NCBI GenBank assembly: GCA_039621445.1
Contig: CP154954.1
Coordinates: forward strand, 61,191,858 to 61,255,857
Direction: 5' to 3'
DNA: 64,000 nt
Source of the DNA: Euglena gracilis
Lineage: Eukaryota; Euglenida; Euglenophyceae; Euglenales
Shown piece by piece: positions 48,934 through 60,752 of the stretch. The notes under the pieces are model-generated. The model did not search any database and was not told the origin of the DNA. It worked only from the letters and a program-made list of their open reading frames with translations. Numbering within the stretch: position 1 is the stretch's first letter; every line of letters begins with the position of its first letter. The position numbers and the translations under genes are program-made.

Positions 48934-50096
48934 TATTTTTTGTTAACACTCCCCCCCCCCTGTTTTGGAAGTCATTGTTTCAAATAACACACCGAAAACA
49001 GGACAGGTATTTCCACTGCAGCACCACCTCATTCGGCCTGCTTTCAAATCTTTGACTTGAAGTTGAAAAAATTTGGACTTCACCACATGAGTCTTTGGCT
49101 CTTCGCCCTGGTCCTTTTGAGCCCGAAATTTTCAATTTTGGCAGAGGAATTTTGGGAAATGCTTGGGGTTGGATGGTGAGCTTTTGAGAGTGGGCTTGGA
49201 ATGGGGCATGCTTTTGACTCCATTGCACAAAAACTCAATTGTATTTTTTTGTGAGACGGTTATTAGGAGGGGGAGGAACATGATGCCGCAGTCTGGGTGC
49301 GAAAGATTTGGCCCCGCCCCCTGCACGTTCCAGATTTTGACCGACATGCTTCTTTTTTTTTATTAAAGAATCATGTTGGGGTAGTTTGGCCACAGTACCC
49401 CCGGGGGGTTGTTTTGACCCCGGTGCCGCAAATTTCCCTTGAAAATGGTTTTTTTGCGCTCAGGGGGGGGTCCGGGTGTTCCCACACCAAAACCCGACCC
49501 GGGGTGGGGTTAATAAGCAGAAGCCTGGGCTGGCAGCTGGACCAGTTCGATGTTGCCTTGGGGTTTGCCTTGTTGTCTTTGGGGTTGGGTCGGATGTTGA
49601 CCAAAAGGAGATCCAGGCAGGGGTTTTTCTAGACGTGGATCCCCGGGGGGTGGGGAGGAGGGGTAGGGTGGGTGGGTGTCCGGCCGAGCCCCCCCCCCCG
49701 GGGTGGGATATACTTTTCGGCCCCGAAAAAGTGCTATTTTAGCACTTTTCGCGATTTTCGGCCATTTTTTTGTGGTTCCCCCGGTCCCGGGGGGGGGGGG
49801 GGCAGGTGGGTGGGTGGGTGGGGGGGACCCCCCCTCCCCCCCTTGGTTTTTAAAAAAACCCCTGGACCCAGGGCAGCGTCCTTGACGCGGCAGGCAGGGT
49901 TCTTTGGGAAGCTCCACAGACCCAGGGTGGTGCGCAAGCAGTGGGCACAAGGCTTTCCGTTCACAAGGACTTCCGTTCAGTTCAAAACACATTGGGAAGA
50001 AAATAAAACCCCCCAAAAAAGAAACACGAGGAAAAATAGAGCAGGAACGAGGTGTAAATCCTAACCCGCTTTCATCGGTTATCAGTGTTCAGAAGA
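48934..50096. other. Region upstream of the LHC array
   Basis: C/G-run modules at 49,460-49,860 resemble those at 23,760-24,020, with similar wording around 'gggtgggtgggt' and 'ttaaaaaaaccc'. The proximal 100 bp before the ATG at 50,097 is free of long homopolymers and presumably holds the promoter and leader of copy 1, although I see no clear TATA box. Confidence 0.45.
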
Positions 50097-50978
50097 ATGG
50101 TTCTGCACAGCTCTGCATCTGTTCTCCGCGTTCGTCTTTGCATCCACCAAAAAACAGAAAAGGGAATTTCTGCAAGAGACAAATTCAGCAGTCAACTGGG
50201 ATTATTCGCCACTGCTGGCCGCAAGTCCGCTCCGGCGTCCGACAAGCTGGCCGCCTGGTACGGCCCCAACCGCAACAAGTGGCTGGGCCCGTTCTCCGAG
50301 GGCAGCACCCCCAGCTACCTGACCGGCGAGTTCCCCGGCGACTACGGCTGGGACACCGCTGGGCTGGCTGCGGACCCCATCACCTTCGCCAAGTACCGCG
50401 AGGCTGAGCTGATCCACGCCCGCTGGGCGATGCTCGGCGCTCTGGGCGTGGTGTTCCCTGAGGCCCTGGCCAAGGCCGGCGTGCCCCTGGCGGAGCCCGT
50501 CTGGTTCAAGGCCGGCGCGCAGATCTTCTCCGAGGGTGGCCTGGACTACCTGGGCAACTCCAACCTCGTGCACGCCCAGTCCATCCTGGCCATCCTGGCG
50601 TTCCAGGTGGTGCTGATGGGCCTGGCTGAGGCCTACCGCGTGAACGGCGGCCCCCTGGGCAAGGACTCCGATGCCCTGTACCCCGGCGGTGCCTTCGACC
50701 CCCTGGGCCTGGCTGACGACCCGGAGACGTTCGCCGAGCTGAAGGTGAAGGAACTGAAGAACGGCCGCCTGGCGATGTTCGCCATGTTTGGGTTCTACGT
50801 CCAGGCCCTGGTGACCGGCGAGGGCCCTGTGGAGAACTGGGCTGCCCACGTGGCGGACCCATTCAACGTCAACGGCCTGACTGCTGTGTACGTCACCCAG
50901 TTTGCCCCCGCTCAGGACCCCGTCCCGCCTGGGTTGCCCCCCAAAAAGTGTCCTGTGCGAACAGGAATGGCACGCTAA
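50097..50978 (+). CDS. LHCB: LHCII chlorophyll a/b-binding protein, array copy 1
   Basis: An antenna protein of photosystem II in the thylakoid membrane, binding chlorophylls a and b and carotenoid. The intronless frame of 293 codons has its own 5' part (about 36 codons starting '[14 protein letters not shown]', Ser/Arg-rich like a plastid transit peptide). From 'FATAGRKS' it matches the other copies. The trimerisation motif WYGPNR, helix B '[11 protein letters not shown]' (Glu, His, Arg ligands), helix C '[13 protein letters not shown]' and helix A '[16 protein letters not shown]' are all present. It differs from copies 2-6 by Ala for Thr in 'KSAPAS' and Lys for Glu in 'PLGKDSD'. DNA similarity to the other units begins only at about 50,205. 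Confidence 0.93.
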   Translation: MVLHSSASVLRVRLCIHQKTEKGISARDKFSSQLGLFATAGRKSAPASDKLAAWYGPNRNKWLGPFSEGSTPSYLTGEFPGDYGWDTAGLAADPITFAKYREAELIHARWAMLGALGVVFPEALAKAGVPLAEPVWFKAGAQIFSEGGLDYLGNSNLVHAQSILAILAFQVVLMGLAEAYRVNGGPLGKDSDALYPGGAFDPLGLADDPETFAELKVKELKNGRLAMFAMFGFYVQALVTGEGPVENWAAHVADPFNVNGLTAVYVTQFAPAQDPVPPGLPPKKCPVRTGMAR

Positions 50979-52596
50979 CCGGCATTTCACCCGTTTGTGT
51001 GTGGTTTGTTGGAGGGTTGGTGCTACGATTGCCATTGATTTTTTGCTCACTGCACCTCAAAGTCATCGTTCATTTGGGAGTCATCGAATCTTGGTTATCA
51101 GCAATATAATTTTTGCTTTTCAATTGGGCATGAACTCTTTGACCAATGGTTTTTCCAGCCCAATCCACCCCCCCTCCCCATAATTGCTGTACCGGGGGGG
51201 GGTACTTGAATGGGAAAAAGTCTGGTGGGAGAAAAGAGCCTTCTGGACGGAATTTTGTCTAGGATTTTTCCCGCCATTATAAGGATCCGTCCAGGATTTT
51301 TTCTTGGCAAATTTGAGCAAAGCAAAACCCAATTTCCTCCAGTGAACACCCAAAAATTCTTGGGTGCTTCGCACCAGTTTTTGAAATGTATTTTTGTTCC
51401 AAATGACCTTTTATTGATCATCCAAAATGAAAAAAAAAATAGGTTCTTTGCTTTGTTTTGCAATTTGGAGTTTTGGATTTCACCAATTTTGATAAAACCT
51501 CAAAAATTTAATGTGAATTCTGATGGGCTTCCTTGGATGATGGGTTGACGAGATTTTTCTGTCCAGTTTTTTTTCCGACCTTTTTTTTTCAGTAGGCGTC
51601 CAGAATTTTTCCCGGCATTTTTAAGGATTCGTCCAATGTTTTTCCCAACAGAAATTTTCCCGGCGGTAATTGTACCCGATCAGATTGCCCCCGGTATTTG
51701 ATTTCTGACCAGCAGCCTTTTCTTCAGGCACCTCTGCTTCAGTTCTTCTTGTTTTTGTTCGTCTTTTTGTTTCCACAAAGTTGCCAAAAGTAACGTTTTG
51801 TCCACCCCCCCCTCCTCCATGCATGCATGAATGCAGAACATGTTTTCACAGAACGTGTCTTTGCTTGGGTTTTTGTTGCACGTTCACGATGTGAAGAAGT
51901 TCTTTTGTTGATGTAACTCCTTTCCACCCCCCTCCACCTCCCAGGCTTTCACCCCCTGGGCAACTGTCACCCCCCCATTTTGTCCTCCCGCCCCATCCAA
52001 TTCGCCGGGAGGTGGAATGTCAAAAAAGCACCCAATTGTAATTGCATCCAGCAGGGGGACTTGAGCGGGAAAAATTTGGTGTGGGAAGAATTCTGGACAA
52101 AAATTTGTTCAGGGTTTTCCCCCATTGTGAGGATCTGCCCAGGATTTTTCCGAGCAAATTCAAGAAAAAAGCATTTTTTTCCCTGTGAATGCCCAAGAAT
52201 TTTCTTGTGCGGGGGGGATGATTGATTGTGCTTCAATGTACACAAAAATGTCAAGCCCTGAGCGTCCCCTTGTGAGCTTGACAACTTCTTTTCAGGGGGA
52301 GGCTCTTCGTAAGAAATTTTCCTCATTTTTTGAGAATTTATGACATTCAGCAAGCCGAGATATTGCTGTTTTTGGACCTCATTTGCCTTTTGATTTCTGG
52401 TCCAGTGGGGGGGGGTTCGAAAGTTTCTCCCTTTCCCCTCTGATCCGGACTCCTCGGCGGGGCTTGTTGATGTTTTCCGGTTGTAAGACGGGGGGTGACC
52501 TCTGAAAATTTGTTTGTCTTTGCCAATTTATCGTGCGACAGATTGCTCGCCGTTCAGGAGGGTCAAAATCCTGGTTAAAAAAGGCCCCTTACCTGA

Positions 52597-53424
52597 ATGA
52601 ATGTGTGGCCCACGGCTTTTGGGGGTTCTGCGGTCACCCCTGTGGCGATGTTCGCCACCGCTGGCCGCAAATCCACTCCGGCGTCCGACAAGCTGGCTGC
52701 CTGGTACGGCCCCAACCGCAACAAGTGGCTGGGCCCGTTCTCCGAGGGCAGCACCCCCAGCTACCTGACCGGCGAGTTCCCCGGCGACTACGGCTGGGAC
52801 ACCGCTGGGCTGGCTGCGGACCCCATCACCTTCGCCAAGTACCGCGAGGCTGAGCTGATCCACGCCCGCTGGGCGATGCTTGGCGCTCTGGGCGTGGTGT
52901 TCCCCGAGGCCCTGGCCAAGGCCGGCGTGCCCCTGGCGGAGCCCGTCTGGTTCAAGGCCGGCGCGCAGATCTTCTCCGAGGGTGGCCTGGACTACCTGGG
53001 CAACTCCAACCTCGTGCACGCCCAGTCCATCCTGGCCATCCTGGCGTTCCAGGTGGTGCTGATGGGCCTGGCTGAGGCCTACCGCGTGAACGGCGGCCCC
53101 CTGGGCGAGGACTCCGATGCCCTGTACCCCGGCGGTGCCTTCGACCCCCTGGGCCTGGCTGACGACCCGGAGACGTTCGCCGAGCTGAAGGTGAAGGAAC
53201 TGAAGAACGGCCGCCTGGCGATGTTCGCCATGTTTGGGTTCTACGTCCAGGCCCTGGTGACCGGCGAGGGCCCTGTGGAGAACTGGGCTGCCCACGTGGC
53301 GGACCCATTCAACGTCAACGGCCTGACTGCTGTGTACGTCACCCAGTTTGCCCCCGCTCAGGACCCCGTCCCGCCTGGGTTGCCCCCCAAAAAGTGCCCT
53401 GTGCGAACAGGAATGGCACGCTAA
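52597..53424 (+). CDS. LHCB: LHCII chlorophyll a/b-binding protein, array copy 2
   Basis: 275 codons. A TGA in frame directly before the ATG fixes this as the first possible unspliced start. Residues 1-22 ('[19 protein letters not shown]' then ATA) are a short presequence ending in an A-x-A site. WYGPNR is at 36-41. Helix B is at about 80-106 with E86, H89 and R91; helix C at 144-164 with E160; helix A at 195-222 with E201, N204, R206 and Q218; H233 is in the amphipathic helix D. A tail of about 20 residues after 'TQFAPAQ' ('[20 protein letters not shown]') is longer than the usual LHCII end and is conserved in five copies. GC at third positions is extremely high. Confidence 0.95.
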   Translation: MNVWPTAFGGSAVTPVAMFATAGRKSTPASDKLAAWYGPNRNKWLGPFSEGSTPSYLTGEFPGDYGWDTAGLAADPITFAKYREAELIHARWAMLGALGVVFPEALAKAGVPLAEPVWFKAGAQIFSEGGLDYLGNSNLVHAQSILAILAFQVVLMGLAEAYRVNGGPLGEDSDALYPGGAFDPLGLADDPETFAELKVKELKNGRLAMFAMFGFYVQALVTGEGPVENWAAHVADPFNVNGLTAVYVTQFAPAQDPVPPGLPPKKCPVRTGMAR

Positions 53425-53574
53425 CCGGCATTTCACCCGTTTGTGTGTGGTTTGTTGGAGGGTTGATGCTACGATTGCCATTGATTTTTTGCTCACTGCA
53501 CCTCAAAGTCATCGTTCACTTGGGAGTCATCGAATCTTGGTTATCAGCAATATAATTTTTGCTTTTCAATTGGG

Positions 53575-54670
53575 CATGAACTCTTTGACCAATGCTTTTT
53601 CCAGCCCAATCCACCCCCCCCCCCATAATTGCTGTACGGGGGGGGGGGTACTTGAATGGGAAAAAGTCTGGTGGGAGAAAAGAGCCTTCTGGACGGAATT
53701 TTGTCTAGGATTTTTCCCGCCATTATAAGGATCCGTCCAGGATTTTTTCTTGGCAAATTTGAGCAAAGCAAAACCCAATTTCCTCCAGTGAACACCCAAA
53801 CATTCTTGGGTGCTTCGCACCAGTTTTTGAAATGTATTTTTGTTCCAAATGACCTTTTTATTGATCATCCAAAATGAAAAAAATAGGTTCTTTGCTTTGT
53901 TTTGCAATTTGGAGTTTTGGATTTCACCAATTTTGATAAAACCTCAAAATTTTAATGTGAATTCTGATGGGCTTCCTTGGATGATGGGTTGACGAGATTT
54001 TTCTGTCCAGGATTTTTTCCGACCTTTTTTTTTTCAGTAGGCGTCCAGGATTTTTCCCGGCATTTTTAAGGATTCGTCCAATGTTTTTCCCAACAGAAAT
54101 TTTCCCGGCGGTAATTGTTCCCGATCAGATTGCCCCCGGTATTTGATTTCTGACCAGCAGCCTTTTCTTCAGGCACCTCTGCTTCAGTTCTTCTTGTTTT
54201 TGTTCGTCTTTTTGTTTCCACAAAGTTGCCAAAAGTAACGTTTTGTCCACCCCCCCCTCCTCCATGCATGCATGAATGCAGAACATGTTTTCACAGAACG
54301 TGTCTTTGCTTGGGTTTTTGTTGCACGTTCACGATGTGAAGAAGTTCTTTTGTTGATGTAACTCCTTTCCACCCCCCTCCACCTCCCAGGCTTTCACCCC
54401 CTGGGCAACTGTCACCCCCCCATTTTGTCCTCCCTCCCCATCCAATTCGCCGGGAGGTGGAATGTCAAAAAAGCACCCAATTGTAATTGCATCCAGCAGG
54501 GGGACTTGAGCGGGAAAAATTTGGTGTGGGAAGAATTCTGGACAAAAATTTGTTCAGGGTTTTCCCCCATTGTGAGGATCTGCCCAGGATTTTTCGAGCA
54601 GATTCAAGAAAAAAGCATTTTTTTTCCCTGTGAATGCCCAAGAATTTTCTTGTGCGGGGGGGGATTGATT
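53575..54670. repeat. Old internal duplication within each LHC spacer
   Basis: Two segments of the spacer align in order. About 53,625-53,820 has 'cttgaatgggaaaaagtctg', 'ttctggacggaattttgtct', 'ggatccgtccaggatttttt' and 'cccaaacattcttgggtgc'. About 54,480-54,660 has 'cttgagcgggaaaaatttgg', 'ttctggacaaaaatttgttc', 'ggatctgcccaggattttt' and 'cccaagaattttcttgtgc'. They are diverged, so this duplication predates the tandem array. A third 'gtccaggatttttcccggc' block lies near 54,045. The same arrangement is in every unit. Confidence 0.7.
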
Positions 54671-55040
54671 GTGCTTCAATGTACACAAAAATGTCAAGCC
54701 CCGAGCGTCCCCTTGTGAGCTTGACAATTTCTTTTCAGGGGGAGGCTCTTCGTAAGAAATTTTCCTCATTTTTTTTTGAGAATTTATGACATTCAGCAAG
54801 CCGAGATATTGCTGTTTTTGGACCTCATTTGCCTTTTGATTTCTGGTCCAGTGGAGGGGGGTTCGAAAGTTTCTCTCCCTTTCCCCTCTGATCCGGACTC
54901 CTCGGCGGGGCTTGTTGATGTTTTCCGGTTGTAAGACGGGGGGTGACCTCTGAAAATTTGTTTGTCTTTGCCAATTTATCGTGCGACTGCTCGCCGTTCA
55001 GGAGGGTCAAAATCCTGGTTAAAAAAGGCCCCTTACCTGA

Positions 55041-55868
55041 ATGAATGTGTGGCCCACGGCTTTTGGGGGTTCTGCGGTCACCCCTGTGGCGATGTTCGCC
55101 ACCGCTGGCCGCAAATCCACTCCGGCGTCCGACAAGCTGGCTGCCTGGTACGGCCCCAACCGCAACAAGTGGCTGGGCCCGTTCTCCGAGGGCAGCACCC
55201 CCAGCTACCTGACCGGCGAGTTCCCCGGCGACTACGGCTGGGACACCGCTGGGCTGGCTGCGGACCCCATCACCTTCGCCAAGTACCGCGAGGCTGAGCT
55301 GATCCACGCCCGCTGGGCGATGCTTGGCGCTCTGGGCGTGGTGTTCCCCGAGGCCCTGGCCAAGGCCGGCGTGCCCCTGGCGGAGCCCGTCTGGTTCAAG
55401 GCCGGCGCGCAGATCTTCTCCGAGGGTGGCCTGGACTACCTGGGCAACTCCAACCTCGTGCACGCCCAGTCCATCCTGGCCATCCTGGCGTTCCAGGTGG
55501 TGCTGATGGGCCTGGCTGAGGCCTACCGCGTGAACGGCGGCCCCCTGGGCGAGGACTCCGATGCCCTGTACCCCGGCGGTGCCTTCGACCCCCTGGGCCT
55601 GGCTGACGACCCGGAGACGTTCGCCGAGCTGAAGGTGAAGGAACTGAAGAACGGCCGCCTGGCGATGTTCGCCATGTTTGGGTTCTACGTCCAGGCCCTG
55701 GTGACCGGCGAGGGCCCTGTGGAGAACTGGGCTGCCCACGTGGCGGACCCATTCAACGTCAACGGCCTGACTGCTGTGTACGTCACCCAGTTTGCCCCCG
55801 CTCAGGACCCCGTCCCGCCTGGGTTGCCCCCCAAAAAGTGCCCTGTGCGAACAGGAATGGCACGCTAA
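55041..55868 (+). CDS. LHCB: LHCII chlorophyll a/b-binding protein, array copy 3
   Basis: 275 codons, protein identical to copy 2, starting 2,444 bp downstream of it. Upstream, the 'acagattgctcgcc' of copy 2 is 'actgctcgcc', and the first bases after the stop read 'cacacccg' instead of 'cacccg'. These are the only differences I see close to the gene. Confidence 0.95.
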   Translation: MNVWPTAFGGSAVTPVAMFATAGRKSTPASDKLAAWYGPNRNKWLGPFSEGSTPSYLTGEFPGDYGWDTAGLAADPITFAKYREAELIHARWAMLGALGVVFPEALAKAGVPLAEPVWFKAGAQIFSEGGLDYLGNSNLVHAQSILAILAFQVVLMGLAEAYRVNGGPLGEDSDALYPGGAFDPLGLADDPETFAELKVKELKNGRLAMFAMFGFYVQALVTGEGPVENWAAHVADPFNVNGLTAVYVTQFAPAQDPVPPGLPPKKCPVRTGMAR

Positions 55869-57483
55869 CCGGCATTTCACACCCGTTTGTGTGTGGTTTG
55901 TTGGAGGGTTGATGCTACGATTGCCATTGATTTTTTGCTCACTGCACCTCAAAGTCATCGTTCACTTGGGAGTCATCGAATCTTGGTTATCAGCAATATA
56001 ATTTTTGCTTTTCAATTGGGCATGAACTCTTTGACCAATGCTTTTTCCAGCCCAATCCACCCCCCCCCCATAATTGCTGTACGGGGGGGGGGGTACTTGA
56101 ATGGGAAAAAGTCTGGTGGGAGAAAAGAGCCTTCTGGACGGAATTTTGTCTAGGATTTTTCCCGCCATTATAAGGATCCGTCCAGGATTTTTTCTTGGCA
56201 AATTTGAGCAAAGCAAAACCCAATTTCCTCCAGTGAACACCCAAACATTCTTGGGTGCTTCGCACCAGTTTTTGAAATGTATTTTTGTTCCAAATGACCT
56301 TTTTATTGATCATCCAAAATGAAAAAAATAGGTTCTTTGCTTTGTTTTGCAATTTGGAGTTTTGGATTTCACCAATTTTGATAAAACCTCAAAATTTTAA
56401 TGTGAATTCTGATGGGCTTCCTTGGATGATGGGTTGACGAGATTTTTCTGTCCAGGATTTTTTCCGACCTTTTTTTTTTCAGTAGGCGTCCAGGATTTTT
56501 CCCGGCATTTTTAAGGATTCGTCCAATGTTTTTCCCAACAGAAATTTTCCCGGCGGTAATTGTTCCCGATCAGATTGCCCCCGGTATTTGATTTCTGACC
56601 AGCAGCCTTTTCTTCAGGCACCTCTGCTTCAGTTCTTCTTGTTTTTGTTCGTCTTTTTGTTTCCACAAAGTTGCCAAAAGTAACGTTTTGTCCACCCCCC
56701 CCTCCTCCATGCATGCATGAATGCAGAACATGTTTTCACAGAACGTGTCTTTGCTTGGGTTTTTGTTGCACGTTCACGATGTGAAGAAGTTCTTTTGTTG
56801 ATGTAACTCCTTTCCACCCCCCTCCACCTCCCAGGCTTTCACCCCCTGGGCAACTGTCACCCCCCCATTTTGTCCTCCCTCCCCATCCAATTCGCCGGGA
56901 GGTGGAATGTCAAAAAAGCACCCAATTGTAATTGCATCCAGCAGGGGGACTTGAGCGGGAAAAATTTGGTGTGGGAAGAATTCTGGACAAAAATTTGTTC
57001 AGGGTTTTCCCCCATTGTGAGGATCTGCCCAGGATTTTTCGAGCAGATTCAAGAAAAAAGCATTTTTTTCCCTGTGAATGCCCAAGAATTTTCTTGTGCG
57101 GGGGGGGATTGATTGTGCTTCAATGTACACAAAAATGTCAAGCCCCGAGCGTCCCCTTGTGAGCTTGACAATTTCTTTTCAGGGGGAGGCTCTTCGTAAG
57201 AAATTTTCCTCATTTTTTTTTTGAGAATTTATGACATTCAGCAAGCCGAGATATTGCTGTTTTTGGACCTCATTTGCCTTTTGATTTCTGGTCCAGTGGA
57301 GGGGGGTTCGAAAGTTTCTCCCTTTCCCCTCTGATCCGGACTCCTCGGCGGGGCTTGTTGATGTTTTCCGGTTGTAAGACGGGGGGTGACCTCTGAAAAT
57401 TTGTTTGTCTTTGCCAATTTATCGTGCGACTGCTCGCCGTTCAGGAGGGTCAAAATCCTGGTTAAAAAAGGCCCCTTACCTGA

Positions 57484-58443
57484 ATGAATGTGTGGCCCAC
57501 GGCTTTTGGGGGTTCTGCGGTCACCCCTGTGGCGATGTTCGCCACCGCTGGCCGCAAATCCACTCCGGCGTCCGACAAGCTGGCTGCCTGGTACGGCCCC
57601 AACCGCAACAAGTGGCTGGGCCCGTTCTCCGAGGGCAGCACCCCCAGCTACCTGACCGGCGAGTTCCCCGGCGACTACGGCTGGGACACCGCTGGGCTGG
57701 CTGCGGACCCCATCACCTTCGCCAAGTACCGCGAGGCTGAGCTGATCCACGCCCGCTGGGCGATGCTTGGCGCTCTGGGCGTGGTGTTCCCCGAGGCCCT
57801 GGCCAAGGCCGGCGTGCCCCTGGCGGAGCCCGTCTGGTTCAAGGCCGGCGCGCAGATCTTCTCCGAGGGTGGCCTGGACTACCTGGGCAACTCCAACCTC
57901 GTGCACGCCCAGTCCATCCTGGCCATCCTGGCGTTCCAGGTGGTGCTGATGGGCCTGGCTGAGGCCTACCGCGTGAACGGCGGCCCCCTGGGCGAGGACT
58001 CCGATGCCCTGTACCCCGGCGGTGCCTTCGACCCCCTGGGCCTGGCTGACGACCCGGAGACGTTCGCCGAGCTGAAGGTGAAGGAACTGAAGAACGGCCG
58101 CCTGGCGATGTTCGCCATGTTTGGGTTCTACGTCCAGGCCCTGGTGACCGGCGAGGGCCCTGTGGAGAACTGGGCTGCCCACGTGGCGGACCCATTCAAC
58201 GTCAACGGCCTGACTGCTGTGTACGTCACCCAGTTTGCCCCCGCTCAGGACCCCCGTCCCGCCTGGGTTGCCCCCCAAAAAGTGCCCTGTGCGAACAGGA
58301 ATGGCACGCTAACCGGCATTTCACCCGTTTGTGTGTGGTTTGTTGGAGGGTTGATGCTACGATTGCCATTGATTTTTTGCTCACTGCACCTCAAAGTCAT
58401 CGTTCACTTGGGAGTCATCGAATCTTGGTTATCAGCAATATAA
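57484..58443 (+). CDS. LHCB: LHCII array copy 4, C-terminal tail frameshifted
   Basis: Identical to copies 2 and 3 through '[10 protein letters not shown]', so all three membrane helices and ligands are intact. One extra C in the C-run at about 58,251-58,255 (five instead of four) shifts the frame. The usual tail is replaced by '[17 protein letters not shown]' and a further hydrophobic stretch read from normally untranslated DNA, giving 319 codons and a stop at 58,443. The core antenna could still fold. The new tail could interfere with it or be tolerated. A sequencing or assembly error in a homopolymer is a real alternative. Confidence 0.88.
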   Translation: MNVWPTAFGGSAVTPVAMFATAGRKSTPASDKLAAWYGPNRNKWLGPFSEGSTPSYLTGEFPGDYGWDTAGLAADPITFAKYREAELIHARWAMLGALGVVFPEALAKAGVPLAEPVWFKAGAQIFSEGGLDYLGNSNLVHAQSILAILAFQVVLMGLAEAYRVNGGPLGEDSDALYPGGAFDPLGLADDPETFAELKVKELKNGRLAMFAMFGFYVQALVTGEGPVENWAAHVADPFNVNGLTAVYVTQFAPAQDPRPAWVAPQKVPCANRNGTLTGISPVCVWFVGGLMLRLPLIFCSLHLKVIVHLGVIESWLSAI

Positions 58444-59924
58444 TTTTTGCTTTTCAATTGGGCATGAACTCTTTGACCAATGCTTTTTCCAGCCCAATCC
58501 ACCCCCCCCCCCATAATTGCTGTACGGGGGGGGGGGTACTTGAATGGGAAAAAGTCTGGTGGGAGAAAAGAGCCTTCTGGACGGAATTTTGTCTAGGATT
58601 TTTCCCGCCATTATAAGGATCCGTCCAGGATATTTTCTTGGCAAATTTGAGCAAAGCAAAACCCAATTTCCTCCAGTGAACACCCAAACATTCTTGGGTG
58701 CTTCGCACCAGTTTTTGAAATGTATTTTTGTTCCAAATGACCTTTTTATTGATCATCCAAAATGAAAAAAATAGGTTCTTTGCTTTGTTTTGCAATTTGG
58801 AGTTTTGGATTTCACCAATTTTGATAAAACCTCAAAATTTTAATGTGAATTCTGATGGGCTTCCTTGGATGATGGGTTGACGAGATTTTTCTGTCCAGGA
58901 TTTTTTCCGACCTTTTTTTTTCAGTAGGCGTCCAGGATTTTTCCCGGCATTTTTAAGGATTCGTCCAATGTTTTTCCCAACAGAAATTTTCCCGGCGGTA
59001 ATTGTTCCCGATCAGATTGCCCCCGGTATTTGATTTCTGACCAGCAGCCTTTTCTTCAGGCACCTCTGCTTCAGTTCTTCTTGTTTTTGTTCGTCTTTTT
59101 GTTTCCACAAAGTTGCCAAAAGTAACGTTTTGTCAACCATCTCCTCCTCCATGCATTCATGAATGCAGAACTTATTTTAACAGAACGTGTTTTTTCTTGG
59201 TTTTTTGTTGCACGTTCACGATGTGAAGAAGTTCTTTTGTTGATGTAACTCCTTTCCACCCCCCTCCACCTCCCAGGCTTTCACCCCCTGGGCAACTGTC
59301 ACCCCCCCATTTTGTCCTCCCTCCCCATCCAATTCGCCGGGAGGTGGAATGTCAAAAAAGCACCCAATTGTAATTGCATCCAGCAGGGGGACTTGAGCGG
59401 GAAAAATTTGGTGTGGGAAGAATTCTGGACAAAAATTTGTTCAGGGTTTTCCCCCATTGTGAGGATCTGCCCAGGATTTTTCGAGCAAATTCAAGAAAAA
59501 AGCATTTTTTTCCCTGTGAATGCCCAAGAATTTTCTTGTGCGGGGGGGGATTGATTGTGCTTCAATGTACACAAAAATGTCAAGCCCCGAGCGTCCCCTT
59601 GTGAGCTTGACAATTTCTTTTCAGGGGGAGGCTCTTCGTAAGAAATTTTCCTCATTTTTTTTTGAGAATTTATGACATTCAGCAAGCCGAGATATTGCTG
59701 TTTTTGGACCTCATTTGCCTTTTGATTTCTGGTCCAGTGGAGGGGGGTTCGAAAGTTTCTCCCTTTCCCCTCTGATCCGGACTCCTCGGCGGGGCTTGTT
59801 GATGTTTTCCGGTTGTAAGACGGGGGGTGACCTCTGAAAATTTGTTTGTCTTTGCCAATTTATCGTGCGACTGCTCGCCGTTCAGGAGGGTCAAAATCCT
59901 GGTTAAAAAAGGCCCCTTACCTGA

Positions 59925-60752
59925 ATGAATGTGTGGCCCACGGCTTTTGGGGGTTCTGCGGTCACCCCTGTGGCGATGTTCGCCACCGCTGGCCGCAAAT
60001 CCACTCCGGCGTCCGACAAGCTGGCTGCCTGGTACGGCCCCAACCGCAACAAGTGGCTGGGCCCGTTCTCCGAGGGCAGCACCCCCAGCTACCTGACCGG
60101 CGAGTTCCCCGGCGACTACGGCTGGGACACCGCTGGGCTGGCTGCGGACCCCATCACCTTCGCCAAGTACCGCGAGGCTGAGCTGATCCACGCCCGCTGG
60201 GCGATGCTCGGCGCTCTGGGCGTGGTGTTCCCCGAGGCCCTGGCCAAGGCCGGCGTGCCCCTGGCGGAGCCCGTCTGGTTCAAGGCCGGCGCGCAGATCT
60301 TCTCCGAGGGTGGCCTGGACTACCTGGGCAACTCCAACCTCGTGCACGCCCAGTCCATCCTGGCCATCCTGGCGTTCCAGGTGGTGCTGATGGGCCTGGC
60401 TGAGGCCTACCGCGTGAACGGCGGCCCCCTGGGCGAGGACTCCGATGCCCTGTACCCCGGCGGTGCCTTCGACCCCCTGGGCCTGGCTGACGACCCGGAG
60501 ACGTTCGCCGAGCTGAAGGTGAAGGAACTGAAGAACGGCCGCCTGGCGATGTTCGCCATGTTTGGGTTCTACGTCCAGGCCCTGGTGACCGGCGAGGGCC
60601 CTGTGGAGAACTGGGCTGCCCACGTGGCGGACCCATTCAACGTCAACGGCCTGACTGCTGTGTACGTCACCCAGTTTGCCCCCGCTCAGGACCCCGTCCC
60701 GCCTGGGTTGCCCCCCAAAAAGTGCCCTGTGCGAACAGGAATGGCACGCTAA
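59925..60752 (+). CDS. LHCB: LHCII chlorophyll a/b-binding protein, array copy 5
   Basis: 275 codons, same protein as copies 2 and 3, 2,441 bp after copy 4. It has a synonymous C ('atgctcggc') in helix B where copies 2-4 have T, shared with copies 1 and 6. Confidence 0.95.
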   Translation: MNVWPTAFGGSAVTPVAMFATAGRKSTPASDKLAAWYGPNRNKWLGPFSEGSTPSYLTGEFPGDYGWDTAGLAADPITFAKYREAELIHARWAMLGALGVVFPEALAKAGVPLAEPVWFKAGAQIFSEGGLDYLGNSNLVHAQSILAILAFQVVLMGLAEAYRVNGGPLGEDSDALYPGGAFDPLGLADDPETFAELKVKELKNGRLAMFAMFGFYVQALVTGEGPVENWAAHVADPFNVNGLTAVYVTQFAPAQDPVPPGLPPKKCPVRTGMAR

